42,864 nt of DNA from assembly GCA_023375785.1 (NCBI GenBank), contig SZWC01016243.1, positions 22,843 through 65,706 on the forward strand. The letters run 5' to 3'. How positions within the stretch are numbered: the first letter of the stretch is position 1; the number at the start of each line of letters is the position of its first letter. This DNA is from Penium margaritaceum. Lineage: Eukaryota > Streptophyta > Zygnematophyceae > Desmidiales > Peniaceae. The notes below the pieces were generated by a model. That model was not told the origin of the DNA. It made no database searches and saw only the letters and a program-made list of their open reading frames with translations. The position numbers and the translations under genes were made by a program. Below, in pieces: positions 33,351-42,852 of the stretch.

Positions 33351-34270
33351 GTGGAGGTGACGCGGCTCCTAAGAGAACTGGGCTAGGAGGTTGACGGCGA
33401 ATGCGATGTCTGGATGCGTCGTCGTCGCCAGGAACATCAGTGACCCGATGACCCGCAGATACATGGTCACATCAACTGGCTCCCCCACAACAGCTGGATC
33501 ATGACTCTTCAGCTTCACCTGGCCATCGGGTGACATGGGTGAAGATGCACTAGGTACGAGGGGCAGTTCCTCGGCGAAGGGAGTGGACAGGGTCTGCACA
33601 TAGGCAGCCTGGTGGACGTGTAGGATGCCCTAGGAGCAATCATGCTCGAGCTCCATGCCCAGGAAGACTCGGGAAGACCCGAGATCCTTCATCTGGTAGG
33701 CGGCGTGCAGCAAGTCCTTGAGCCGCTGGACAGCGGCCATATCTGGCAACGCAATGAGGAGATCGTCGACGTAGACTAGAACTGCGGTGAAAGTCTGACC
33801 TCACGGGCATACAAATAGTGCGAGGTGAGCGGTGCTACGCTGGACGCCGCCACGGAAAAGCGTACTGCTGATCTCCTGGTTCCAGCACCGAGGCGACTGC
33901 TTCAGGCCATAGAGGGCCTTCCGCAGCCACCAAACTTTCCCAGTGCCGTCGTCAAAGCCTGGAAGTTGCACCATGTAGAGCTCCTCACCCTCCAATGAGC
34001 CATGGAGGAATGTGTTGCTCACGTCCATCTGATGCAGCTCCCACCCATGCTGGGCAACCAGGCTCAAGAGCGCCCGGCTAGTGGAGAACCGACCGACTGG
34101 GGCGAACATCTGGTCGTAGTCGACCTCAGGGATCTGAGCAAACCCCTTTGTGTGAGGCGGGCCTTGTACTTGTCCAAGGACCCGTCAGGCTTCCACTTGC
34201 GCCGAAAGACCCACTTGGCACCAATGGCCTTCCGACCAGGAGGGAGGTCAACGAGGTCATACACGTGGTG
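33351..34270 (-). pseudogene. Reverse transcriptase of element D
   Basis: On the minus strand, 34064-34264 gives YDLVDLPPGRKAIGAKWVF and KPDGSLDKYKARL, then shifts frame. 33801-34109 gives FAPVGRFSTSRALLSL, QMDVSNTFLHG and LYGLKQSPRCWNQ. YVDD is encoded at 33762-33773. 33369-33599 gives the VDVTMYLRVIGSLMFLATTTHPDIAFAVNLLAQFS block. All RT landmarks are present but spread over at least three frames. Confidence 0.87.
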
Positions 34271-34684
34271 CTGCCGGATAGCAGTGAGCTCCTCGGCACA
34301 GGCAGCATCCCAATGTGCGGCCTCAGGAGAGGCTCCAGCCTCACGAAGGGTGGCTAGGTCCTCCGGGCGTGCTGTGGACCGGACTCAGAGGGCGTGTGCA
34401 GCCACGACAGCATGCCAATGCTCGTGTTGAAGCATGGCGTAGGCCAATACAGAGCCCGGTTGAAGGTCTGCGATGATGGCCGAAGTGGTCAGGCCGAGAG
34501 CCTTCGCAACAGGGTCCCCACTCACGACCTTGGGAGTGGAGGAGACACGTGGAGCCACAGGGGGTCGAGGCGCCAAGGGACGCGGTGCGACAGTCTGCGC
34601 GCTCACTGTCGGCCGAGGTCGGAGGCTGCCGCCTGGGTCGCGTGTGTAGCGCTATCGTGCATGAGATGGCACTGAGTCGGACGG

Positions 34685-35210
34685 GGCTACTGGCCCGGGG
34701 GAGCCAGCGGACGCGACTGGGGCTGCTGGCCCAGAGGGGCCAGCGGACGTGACAGGAGCTGCAGGGCTGGAGGGGCCAGCGGACTTGACTGGGGCTGCCG
34801 GCCCGGAGGGGCCAGCGGACGCGACTGGGGCAGCTGGTCTGGAGGGGCCAGCGGCCGCAACAGGAGCTACAGGCCCAGAGGGGCCGGTGGACGCGACTGG
34901 GACTGCTGGCCCGGCGGGGCCAGCGGACGTGACAGGAGCTGCAGGCCCAGAGGGGCCGGTGGACGCGACTGGGGCAACTGGTCCAGAGGGGCCAGCGGAC
35001 ACGACGGGGGCAGCTGGCTTGGAGGGGCCAGCGGACACGGTCGGGGCTGCCGTCCCGGAGGGGCCAGCAGACGCGACTGGGGCAGCTGGTCCGGAGGGGC
35101 CAGCGGACACGACGAGGGCAGCTGGCTCGGAGGGACCAACGGACGCGAGTGGGACTGTTGGCCCGGGGGGGGCAGAGGACGCGACAGGAGCTACCGGCTC
35201 AGAGGGACAG
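34685..35210 (-). repeat. 36-bp minisatellite in the integrase-RT linker of D
   Basis: About 14 imperfect 36-bp units (CCAGCGGAC recurs every 36 bp on the plus strand). On the coding strand each unit encodes about 12 residues of the form AGPSGPAAPVAS, in an open frame 34652-35281. It lies in the copia linker between integrase and RT, a Pro/Ser-rich region tolerant of length change. Confidence 0.9.
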
Positions 35211-35536
35211 AGTGATGTGTCACCCGGAAGCGACAAGACCGAGGACGGACTCACCACTCCCCCACGCAACGGGAGGGACACGAACGAGCCGGAGCGGATG
35301 AGGTCGTCGGGAAACAGGTCCTCGAAGAAGAGGGCATCGCGGGACTTGACGCTGTAGTGTCGGGATGGGCCCCAGAAGCGTCAGGCCTTCGACTGACAAG
35401 ACACACCAAGGAAGGTGCAAGGGCGTCTGCGGGGGGCGAGCTTGCCGCCCTACTGTGGGGCGGGCAGCCACACAATGGCCACGCAGCCCCAGACGCGAGC
35501 CGGGCGGAGGTCATCGTGTCGACCGCACCATTGCCG

Positions 35537-36250
35537 CTATGGCGTGGACTGGCGGGGAAGGGGACAGTGGGGAATCCAGTTCCAGACCCAAGTCATGTAG
35601 GCCATGGCTTCAAAATAGAAGCCATCGGAGAGACCGGATTCGACCCGCATGTTGCGGACGGCATCGGCCATGGTACGGTTCCACCGCTCGGAGACGCCAT
35701 TCTGGGCGGGTGTGTAGGGCGCAGATGTGTCATGGTGGATCCCGCGTGAGGCGAGAAAGGTCGTGGCCTCACCCATGTACTCTCCACCGCGATCGGAGCG
35801 AAAGCGGCGAAGAGAGCGGCCACACTCGCACTCCGCGAGGACAAGCCAGTCCTGAATGGCTCGGGCGACATCGCTTTTCTGCCAGAGGTAGAAGACCCAG
35901 CGGTAGCGAGAATAGTCGTCCGAAAGGGTGAGGACATAGCAGCCATGCTCACCGACGGACTCGGTGGGGAGAGGGCCCATGACGTCCGAGTGGACAAGGT
36001 CGAGAGGGGCGGATGCACGGGAGGAAGACAAGGGGTACGTGGACCGTTGCAGATTCCCTTGAGCGTAGTCAATACACTCAGTGGGGCACGGGAGAGGGAA
36101 AGTCTCCAGGTCAAGGCCCTTGGCCGGCTAGGTGCGGAGCATGCTCTCTACGGCGGCAGAGTGGACGTGGCAAAGGCGGCGGTGCAAGAAGTGGGTGTGC
36201 TAAGGAGAAAGCGTACTGGTGACGAACACGTGGCCTGTGGCGGCAGACGG
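35537..36250 (-). pseudogene. Integrase of element D, DDE core intact
   Basis: On the minus strand the zinc-binding region is at about 36045-36210 (HRRLCHVHSAAVESMLRT, stop, PAKGLDL ... ECIDYAQG). The stop is TAG at a Gln position (C has RTQPALGLD), and the second Cys of CX2C is Tyr. The open frame 35537-36031 then carries the full core: Asp in LVHSDVMGPLP, Asp in RSDRGGEYMGE and Glu in NGVSERWNRT, followed by AYMTWVWNWIPH. Confidence 0.88.
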
Positions 36251-36461
36251 GGAGGAGACGGGAGGAGAAGAGGAGAGGCAAGGAACATGCCACAGGTTGC
36301 CACGGGCGGTGGCGTGCAGTACGACAAGACCAGACGGACGCAACGACACATTGCCGACACCACGCGAGTGCACAACGTCCATGTACATGCGATCAAGGGC
36401 AGTCACGGACTGGAGGCTGAGCTCAAGACCAGGGACGAAGAGGACATAGGTCAGAAAGACG

Positions 36462-36806
36462 TCACCGGCAAGACCACGGAAACGAAAGACGCCGACACCA
36501 CGGGCGGGCAACACTTGTCCGGAACCCCTGCGGACACCGGACATCGCCTACAGGTGAGAGCATACTGAAGGCCTCACAAGAGGCCGTCATGTGATGCGTG
36601 GCCCCGGTGTCGATGATCCAGGTATGAGCAGGGTCCTGGACAGGGGTCGCCAGATCGCTAACGGTCACATGGTAGTAAGCGAGGGACACGGATGTGGTGG
36701 AAGGCGGCGCGAAACGAGACCGCCAATCGTCAAGCCACGCAATGTCGTCAAGGAGGGGGTGGAGGAGACCAAGGGAGACGATGAAACAGACAAAGAAATG
36801 GGACAT
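36462..36806 (-). pseudogene. Protease region of element D
   Basis: A minus-strand frame with WIIDTGATHHMTAS, the copia aspartic protease active site. The DTG triad is encoded at about 36603-36611. The end shifts frame relative to the 36200-36544 frame that continues toward integrase (FRGLAGDVFLTYVLFVPGLELSLQSV). Confidence 0.83.
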
Positions 36807-37063
36807 GGCCGCAGCTCAGTCTCAATAATGCAGGGCTAAGCAGGAGGGCAGGAGGTGACGCAACTCGCACTTCCTTGGGGAGGAGGGCGAGGCAGGCCAA
36901 GTTGGAGCGCGATGAACTGCTCCAGCTGAAGCTCACGAGAGGACGGCCCGGGAGTGTAGACGGAGTGCGGAGTGACGGCGCCGAAGCCCGGGTAGTAGGA
37001 GGAATGAGCCGTTGACAGAAGTGGAGGCGCCAACGGCTGTGGGAAGTACTGCTACGGGTAGTA

Positions 37064-38432
37064 CTACTGTGGCGCGGGTGTCTGCGGGACAAGCAGAGCT
37101 GTCGGAGTGGCGGAGCTGCTGGACGAGGTCGGAGTGTCAGGGCCAGCAGTAGCGACGGTGGCAGAGGCAAGACGGCGCTCCCGCTGGCGACGCATGGTGG
37201 CGATGACACGCGCCTCGTCCGTTGGGAGAGGGCACGTGTACCACCCGTGCCCGGGTTGGCCACAGTTGTGGCAGTCCGAGCCACCGCCGCTGGACCCGGT
37301 CAACGGCATCTGCTGCTCCTATTGCGGCGGACCCTTGCCTTTCTTGTTCCAGCTCTTCTTCTTCTTCCAGGAAGATGATGAGGTAGCGGCGGCGGGGGAG
37401 GCGACGGCCACGGAGGCGACGGCAGGGGAGGCGACGGCAGGTGATGCAAGAGCCTCCGTGTGATGAAGCTCGGACTCCTGGCAAGCTTCCTCAATTCGGA
37501 GGAAGAGCTCGTATGCCCAGGGCATAAGGGTGCCCTGGGCCGCCATGGTGGAGAGGACGTCCTGGGGGTAGTGCACGAAGACGTCCGCGTACGCGTTGGT
37601 GGCGCCGTGCTTGATGGTAAGGAGTGCGGACAGAGGAGGTGGAGCAGATTTGCCGAGACGACGAAGGATGTCCTTTGGCTGCTGCCAGTAGGCAGTGACT
37701 ATCTCGGTCTCCCCCATGTGCAGGGAGTGAAACTTCAGGAGCAAACGGATGAACTCAGCGTCGCTGGAAAGGCGATGGGGCCTGGTAAGGACGTGCCATG
37801 CGGCTACAGGGTCTGGGATGTCGCCAGAGGTGAAGTCGCCGAGGAAAGGTTCTAGGGCCAGGCGGGAAGCTAGAGGGGCGACTGGGACGAGGGCACGGAC
37901 GCCGCGACCAGCGGCATATAGCTGGTCGGCCTCCGTGGAGTCGTAAGGAAGGGTGTAGTATGCCCACAGGCCCTCACCTTGCGCCCAGATCCGGAAGCTG
38001 AGTTCCCAACTCCGGAACTGCTCGCCGGCCTGAAGCGGCGGCGGCGGCGTCTCAAAGTCCTTCAGCCTGCGGCTGGCGCCCAGAGTGGGGCCAAGGACGG
38101 AGGTCACTGTCTGCCGCTGGCGTTGAGTCTGTTGTTGTGCCACGTAGTATGTGGCAGCAGACACAGCTGGGCTGGCATGCCCTGGAGGGACGAATGGCGG
38201 CGGCGCACTGGTGGCAGTCTGGGAGGCTGCTGGCTGCAGCGCTGCCATTTGCTGCATCAAGGCGGCGAGCTGTTGCTGAAGAGCGACGAGGGGATCACGG
38301 TTGCCGCCAATGACACCACTGGGCTGGTGCTGCTGCTACTGCTGCTGATGCTACTACTATTGTTGCTGCTGCTATTGCTGCTACTGCTGCTGCTGCTGCT
38401 ACTGCTACTGCTGCTGCTGCTGCTATTGCTAT

Positions 38433-38467
<35 letters not shown>

Positions 38468-38662
38468 TTGCTGCTGCTGTTGCTGCTGCTGTTGCTACTA
38501 CAGCTGCTGCTGCAGCTGTTGCTGCTGCTGCAGCTGCTGCTGCGGCGGCGGCGGCGACTGCTGCTGCTGCTGCTGCTGCTTCTGCTGCAGTCGTTGCAGA
38601 AAAGGGGGGGTAGGGGTCCCCCCAACAGAGGAGGACCACTCCTCACCAGGGCTACCAGCCAT
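37064..38662 (-). pseudogene. gag: gag of element D with polyGln tract and in-frame TAGs
   Basis: A single minus-strand frame runs from an ATG at 38662 (MAGSPGEEWSSSVGG...) through a long CAG tract, then the 313-codon open part (37319-38260), then the CCHC knuckle (CHNCGQPGHGWYTC, 37232-37273). It is open except for TAG/TAA codons. The tract has many TAGs where CAG would be Gln, and the TAG at 37319 directly follows a CAA. Core motifs resemble B Gag (FKSWE-like SWELSFRIW, PLSALLTIKHG, MPWAYELFLRIEEA). The Lys-rich KKKKSWNKKGKG precedes the knuckle. This frame is the best-kept Gag in the window. Confidence 0.87.
38325..38590 (-). repeat. CAG/TAG trinucleotide tract in D gag
   Basis: On the coding strand the triplets are CAG, CAA, TAG and occasional TAA, all in the Gag frame. 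Alternative frames give spurious polyLeu, polySer and polyAla. Confidence 0.9.
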
Positions 38663-38809
38663 GGTTTGGTGTCCCTTGTGTTTTTTTCTTTTTTGTCTTT
38701 GTGTTGCTGATATCAGCAATGGTTTGGGGCGGTGGGACTTGTACCCACCCCTTTGGTCTTCCCCCTTTCTTTTCCTCGCCTCCCTTTTCCCCCTTTTTTT
38801 TGTTGTTGA

Positions 38810-38861
38810 TGATGTCAGTAGTGATGTCAGCAATGACGTCAGCACAGGGGTGCTGACGTCA
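38810..38861 (-). promoter_or_regulatory. TGACGTCA-like cluster upstream of gag, D
   Basis: TGATGTCA, TGATGTCA, TGACGTCA and TGACGTCA begin at 38810, 38822, 38834 and 38854. The first three have 12-bp steps, the spacing of the paired TGACG boxes in the plant as-1 element. They lie between leader and gag, as in A and BC. Confidence 0.55.
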
Positions 38862-38874
38862 GTAGTGGCGGTTG

Positions 38875-39690
38875 TTGGGGCTGCCGCTGCAGCTGCTGCT
38901 GCTGCTGTTGCAGCCGGTGCTGTTGTTGCTGCTACTGCTACTGCTGCTGCTACTACTGCTACTGTTGATGCTGCTGCTGGTGCTGCTACTACTACTGCTG
39001 CAGCTGCTGCTGCTGCAATTGCAACTACAGCTGCTATTGCTGCAAGCTGCTACGACTACAGTGGCTACTGCAGCTCACTGCTGTTGCTGCGTGCTGCAGC
39101 TGCTGCTCGCTACTACTACAGGCTGTTGCAGCGAGCTACAGGGGTGGGGGATTTTTTTTTCGTTTTTTTTTTCATTTTTTTCTGTCACAACGGGCAGAAG
39201 CCCGCTATCTGCTGCGAGCACCGGGCTGTTGCTCGCTTGGCAGCAGCGAGCTGTTGCTCGCTGGTAGCAGCGGGCTGCTGCTCGCTGTTCGCTTGCTGCG
39301 AGCAGCGAGCAGCAGCAGGCGCGGCTGGCTGCTGCCAGCCGCTGCACGCTGTTGCTGCTGTGCGACTAGCTACTGCTGCAGCTCGCTACTACACCTGTGG
39401 CAGCTCGCTCCTGCTGCTGCACGCTGCTACAGCTACTAGGTGCTGTGGCAAATGTTTGCTCTCGCTGCGAGCTGCTGCTACGGGCTGGTGCTGTGCGCTG
39501 CTGCTGTTGCTATTGCTGTTGCTGTTGCTGCGAGCTGCTGCTGTTGCGGGCTGCTGCGAGCTGCTGCTTCTGCCTGCTGCTGTTGCTGCACGTAGCTGCT
39601 ACTCGTTGCTATTGCCGCTGCTCGCTGCCGTTGCCTGCGGTTGCTACTACTGCAGGTTGCCGCTACTGCGTGCTGGTGCCAGTCACTGCA
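38875..39690 (-). repeat. CAG-rich leader of element D
   Basis: CTG, CTA and GCT triplets on the plus strand (CAG/TAG on the element's sense strand), interrupted by a T-rich block at 39150-39185. It is the fifth such leader in the window. Confidence 0.72.
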
Positions 39691-39969
39691 CCTGGGTGAC
39701 GTTGCAGCGTGCGTCGTCGCCTGCAGATGTCGGACGCCGCCTGTCGCTCACCTCCTCGCGTCACGAGTGGGGATCAGTGCTGCCGAAAAACTTTGGCAGC
39801 ATTTCCCCTGGCCCAGTTGCTGTGGAAAAAAAACCTGACGCCGCCACCAGGCGAGTCAATGCTGTCGGAAAAAATCCAGCAGCATTTCCCGTGCACTGGC
39901 GCGTATGGGGGTCCGCCGGCGTTATCTGGCACCTGTTCGCCAGTCTTCTGCTACTGCTGCTACGCTCTA
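39691..39969 (-). other. Leader segment next to the PBS of D
   Basis: Not triplet-rich. It contains a diverged direct repeat: a CAGTGCTGCCGAAAAA-like block near 39775 recurs near 39858 with the following GCAGCATTTCCC. No gene. Confidence 0.5.
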
Positions 39970-39981
39970 GCTCTGATACCG
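39970..39981 (-). other. Primer binding site of element D
   Basis: The minus strand reads CGGTATCAGAGC, one base from the initiator-Met tRNA complement, directly inside the 5' LTR. Confidence 0.88.
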
Positions 39982-40820
39982 AGCTGGAAAACCTAGGCAG
40001 CAGGTTGGGGCAGTAGCGTTGTTGATGTAGTGTGCAGGCTTCCACGCTCATTGCTTAAGTCAGCTGCTCCCTCACTCTGCTGCTCTAGAGTCTAAGTCTG
40101 GAAGCTCTGTGTTTGTTACTCAGAAACGCGCGCGCCAGAGTTAGCGCCAAAAAGCAGCTGAAAACTGAAAGTAACTGGTTAGGAATGAAGAATGAACAAC
40201 AATGGGAGACCCCTACAAGCTCTAGCCACCCCCTCGCCAGCTCTGTAGAGCTTGTTACTCAACTAACCAGCCAATCAGGAAATAGACCTATTTTCTGGCA
40301 AGCAGGTTTTCTCGGTGAGCCCTACCAGAAAGCCGACAGCCCAAAACCCGGGCGTCGTCCGTTTTGCCTGAAAACCAGATCATACCATAGTACCAACGCT
40401 GCGAACGCAGTCGTGCAGTCAGAAATAGCTAGAAAAAAAGTAGCAAGGAGTTATGGCTGCCCGAACCCAGGCAGTGCCTACGATGGTCCATGATGCCAAA
40501 CAGGGCCATGCAGCATGCAACAAGGACCCAAGGCAGAGCATGACGATGCAGACGCGATGGGACGCGCTGGACACATGCAGACAGCAACTGCGGTGACAGT
40601 GACCGCCGGCAGCACGACCGCCGAGGAGGCCTGCCGATGGAGCTGAGCACGTCGCCGGAGAGAGGAGGCTCCAGCGAAGTGCGAGTAGACCTCAGCGTGT
40701 GTCGGCTCCACCGGACGACACTCCATCAGCGTCGAGTCTCGCCGTCAGTCATCTGCACGCCAATGTACACAAGCCGGGAGGACACAACAGAGCACAATGA
40801 GAGATACGCAAAAACCAACA
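39982..40820 (-). repeat. 5' LTR of element D
   Basis: Partner of 31718-32488. The minus-strand start at 40820 is TGTTGGTTTTTGCG. The outer target copy ACCCC follows at 40821-40825. Confidence 0.9.
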
Positions 40821-40822
40821 AC

Positions 40823-41078
40823 CCCTAGTATCACGAGGAAACCCTCTTGCCGTCTGACATGTGTATGGTGTGCAAGGCACTTGTTTGTGTGCGTGTGCAT
40901 GACTCTTCTCATGGTCTAGACCCAGACACTTGGTATGAATTGCCAGTGTCGTGAGGAGACCTGAGATGCGCAGGAGTTCTGTATGTGTGTGTGGTTGACT
41001 AGTGCACATTGTGGTTTGGCATGCGTTGTTGTTCCATGCCTTCGTTCATTTGTTCTGGCGTGGACGGCTATGTCAGCC
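40823..41078 (+). repeat. Subterminal repeat array of element E, right part
   Basis: Continues the unit cut at 18519 and then starts another unit at about 40917 (TAGACCCAGACAC ... GAGGAGACC). It leads to the E PPT. Confidence 0.6.
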
Positions 41079-41086
41079 AGGGGGAG
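41079..41086 (+). other. Polypurine tract of element E
   Basis: AGGGGGAG directly before the TGTTGG start of the 3' LTR. Confidence 0.8.
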
Positions 41087-41715
41087 TGTTGGTTTGTGTG
41101 GCTTCTACCCGTCATAACTGATGCGATGCATTATCTATATACCCACGTTGGTGGTACATGGTAGAGGAGGGCGTGACGACACGACGGACCTCCGGACTGT
41201 ACCGAGACTTCTCCAGCACCTACGTAAGCGCCGGCGAGACGCGGTCGAGGAGAGTCTTCTCGGTGGGGTGAGACTCGCGCACCCGTTGGACTGTACCGGT
41301 GCGATGAGGAGATGCGATGGTTGTAGTAGGGCTTCCGATGTTCGAAAAGCCGTTTTGGATGTCCGGACGCTGATTTCGAGTTTTTCTAGCACTGCTCGTT
41401 TTTTCCCGGTGGTCGAGACCCGGGCACTCAGAGAGCTATTCGTGTGCCTCGAGGAGACCATGTTTGTTGTTCTTGTGGTGTATGTAGTGTGTTCTCCCCG
41501 TTGACTCGTTTGGGTTTAGCGGGTGACGGGGCCCGGTACTATTAGCTGTCGGCGCCCCTACATAAGCCCGCTAGGGGCTCATTTGTAAACTTCTCCTTGT
41601 TATTTTATATTCGGCGTTCCAGACTTGGCCAACTTCTTGCCGTCTTGCATTGCACCCACATACAGAGCTCACGTTCGTTTTGGCATGGGCTGTACACCCT
41701 AACATGTTTACAATT
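41087..41715 (+). repeat. 3' LTR of element E
   Basis: Partner of 12779-13450. Ends CAATT and is followed by the CCCTT target copy at 41716-41720. It contains a copy of the GGTCGAGACCCGGGCAC...GAGGAGACC motif, related to the subterminal array. Confidence 0.88.
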
Positions 41716-42106
41716 CCCTTTACATTATGTATCGCTCGCTTCATACTCGACAGATTTGCTTGTAACTTAGCACTCTCATTTGTCCCTTGGCTTGTCCCAA
41801 CAGGTGGATTGTTGAAACTACACCTCTCGCACTCGATGAAGCAGGCTTGAACCGTGCTACATTCTGAACATCAGCTCTTACAACGAGTCAGTCTCATCCC
41901 TTGTACCACTTCTGCATCACTGGAGACAAATTCAGGACATGGTCCTGAGATCAAACTCAATATTGACTTCAACAGAATAGTTCTAACCAGTGCAAAGACT
42001 TTCCTTTCCACCGCCAATCACATGGCCACCAGTCTACCTTGCATTTTGGGGCAACTGCAGCTGCCACAAATTTGAATGGGTTTGTAGTGCAAAATGTCTC
42101 CTCTAT
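41716..42106 (-). other. 3' flank / probable 3' UTR of MRS2
   Basis: Non-repetitive DNA between the E insertion and the MRS2 stop codon. No other gene is seen. Transcription from MRS2 would run into it, so part is probably 3' untranslated sequence. I could not identify a convincing poly(A) signal. Confidence 0.5.
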
Positions 42107-42340
42107 TTACCAAGTGGTCCAGTTCTTATACCGGAAGAAGGCAAGGAACGCCGCAAAGATGAGCAGGCCTCCGACCCCTGTGTCAATGAGGATCCATAGC
42201 AACGCCCCGTTGTCCTGCTCCAACCCCCACAGCGGCACGTTCATTCCAAACACGCCTGCCACCACCGCCCACAGCGCCACCACAAACGCCGCCGTCGTCA
42301 TGATGAGCTCAAACTGGATGAGCTGATTCCGCACGTTGTC
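42107..42340 (-). CDS. MRS2: MRS2/MGT magnesium transporter, last exon
   Basis: CorA/MRS2-type magnesium channels form pentamers, each subunit with two C-terminal membrane helices joined by a loop bearing GMN. This exon encodes [12 protein letters not shown], a first helix, GVFGMNVP (GMN at 42239-42247), a loop and a second helix ([11 protein letters not shown]), then YKNWTTW and TAA (42107-42109). It closely fits the plant MRS2-1/-2/-5 type C-terminus, where [13 protein letters not shown] precedes TM1. The exon start is set by a GGTGCAG acceptor just upstream (42341-42343 on the plus strand), in phase 0. Upstream exons lie outside the window or were not recognised. It appears intact. Confidence 0.9.
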   Translation of the reverse strand, partial: DNVRNQLIQFELIMTTAAFVVALWAVVAGVFGMNVPLWGLEQDNGALLWILIDTGVGGLLIFAAFLAFFRYKNWTTW

Positions 42341-42342
42341 CT

Positions 42343-42510
42343 GCACCCACACAAACACCCACACAAACTCCCACACCAACAAACAAACCCACACACACAA
42401 CCACACCCACACCCACACCCACACCCACACCCACACCCACACCCACACCCACACACACACCCACACCCACACCAACACCCACACCCACACCCACACCCAC
42501 ACCCACGCAC
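42343..42510. repeat. (CCCACA)n / (GTGGGT)n repeat in the MRS2 intron
   Basis: About 150 bp of hexamer-like CCCACA with AAACAC variants near the exon. It runs to within a few bases of the splice acceptor, so on the sense strand a G/T-rich tract replaces the usual pyrimidine tract. Confidence 0.92.
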
Positions 42511-42667
42511 AATAGTGAGCAAGCGTCTGGCATGGCACATTCTGAGGCGACCCAATGCAAGTCAGCGCAGTCAGGACAAGCTCAGTCGTTTTGCAACACG
42601 CCGTGCACCCACTCACAGCAATAACTGCTCGGCAAGGCATGGTGTGAGACCGGCGTCTATTCACGTC

Positions 42668-42852
42668 CGGCTTCATTCCAGACAAGGTTCAAACAGATGT
42701 GTAGCGTGCAGGGAAGAGCTAAAGTGGTCCAGCTCGAAGTACTTGAGCTGGTTTTTTCTCAACGCTTTGCAAAGCGCTACAGAAAAATACAATCCTGCCG
42801 GCTTCATTCCCGACAAGGTTGAGACAGATGTGAAGCGTGAAGGGAAGAGAGC
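42668..42852. repeat. Direct repeat pair and palindromes
   Basis: GGCTTCATTCC-GACAAGGTT-A-ACAGATGTG-AGCGTG-AGGGAAGAG occurs at about 42668-42720 and again at about 42799-42850, about 131 bp apart. Between them are palindromes CCAGCTC...GAGCTGG (about 42729-42752) and CGCTTTGCAAAGCG (about 42761-42776). This may be a small degraded mobile element. Confidence 0.6.

Larger units (their letters stand above)
31718..40820 (-). mobile_element. Copia retrotransposon D (minus strand), defective
   Basis: About 9.1 kb with LTRs at 31718-32488 (3') and 39982-40820 (5'), PBS 39970-39981 and PPT complement 32489-32495. Reading leftward the order is CAG leader, TGACGTCA-like sites, gag with polyGln tract and CCHC knuckle, protease, integrase, a minisatellite linker, RT and RNase H. 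It is a different family from A/B/C (LTRs unrelated over most of their length, proteins clearly divergent). Its LTRs are visibly more alike than those of A, E or BC, so it is probably the youngest. Stops and frameshifts have inactivated it. Confidence 0.9.
12779..41715 (+). mobile_element. Element E, large non-autonomous LTR element split by nested insertions
   Basis: Related LTRs at 12779-13450 and 41087-41715 face the same way. A PBS lies inside the left one and a PPT inside the right one. CCCTT flanks both outer ends (12774-12778 and 41716-41720). The interior is 13451-18519 plus about 40823-41086, roughly 5.3 kb. It has a CAG leader, a GC-rich hairpin block and long coding-poor DNA with no gag, zinc-knuckle, protease, integrase or RT motif that I can find. 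This fits a large LTR derivative mobilised by another element's proteins. BC and D inserted later. Confidence 0.85.

Noticed and set aside
34749-35357. Plus-strand collagen-like G-X-Y repeat protein
   Set aside because: It is the antisense of the 36-bp minisatellite in the D polyprotein linker, which lies in the correct frame and order on the minus strand.
38325-38500. Genetic-code change with TAG and TAA read as glutamine (as in some ulvophyte algae)
   Set aside because: Many TAGs do fall at Gln positions, but others replace Trp, and TGA replaces Arg. Frameshifts and lost catalytic residues occur too. Decay by C-to-T mutation explains all of them, and the MRS2 exon is streptophyte-like.
37979-39699. 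Poly-Leu, poly-Ser, poly-Ala and Cys/Leu-rich frames
   Set aside because: They come from CTG/CAG triplets read in other frames. The only supported frame is D gag (Gln) on the minus strand; the rest is untranslated leader.
42343-42510. Telomeric repeat
   Set aside because: The unit is CCCACA with variants, not the plant telomere CCCTAAA, and it lies inside an intron.
42107-42685. Full 192-codon minus-strand frame as the MRS2 coding region
   Set aside because: The W/V repeat stretch is the GT-rich intron translated in frame. Family homology starts exactly after a CAG acceptor at 42341-42343.
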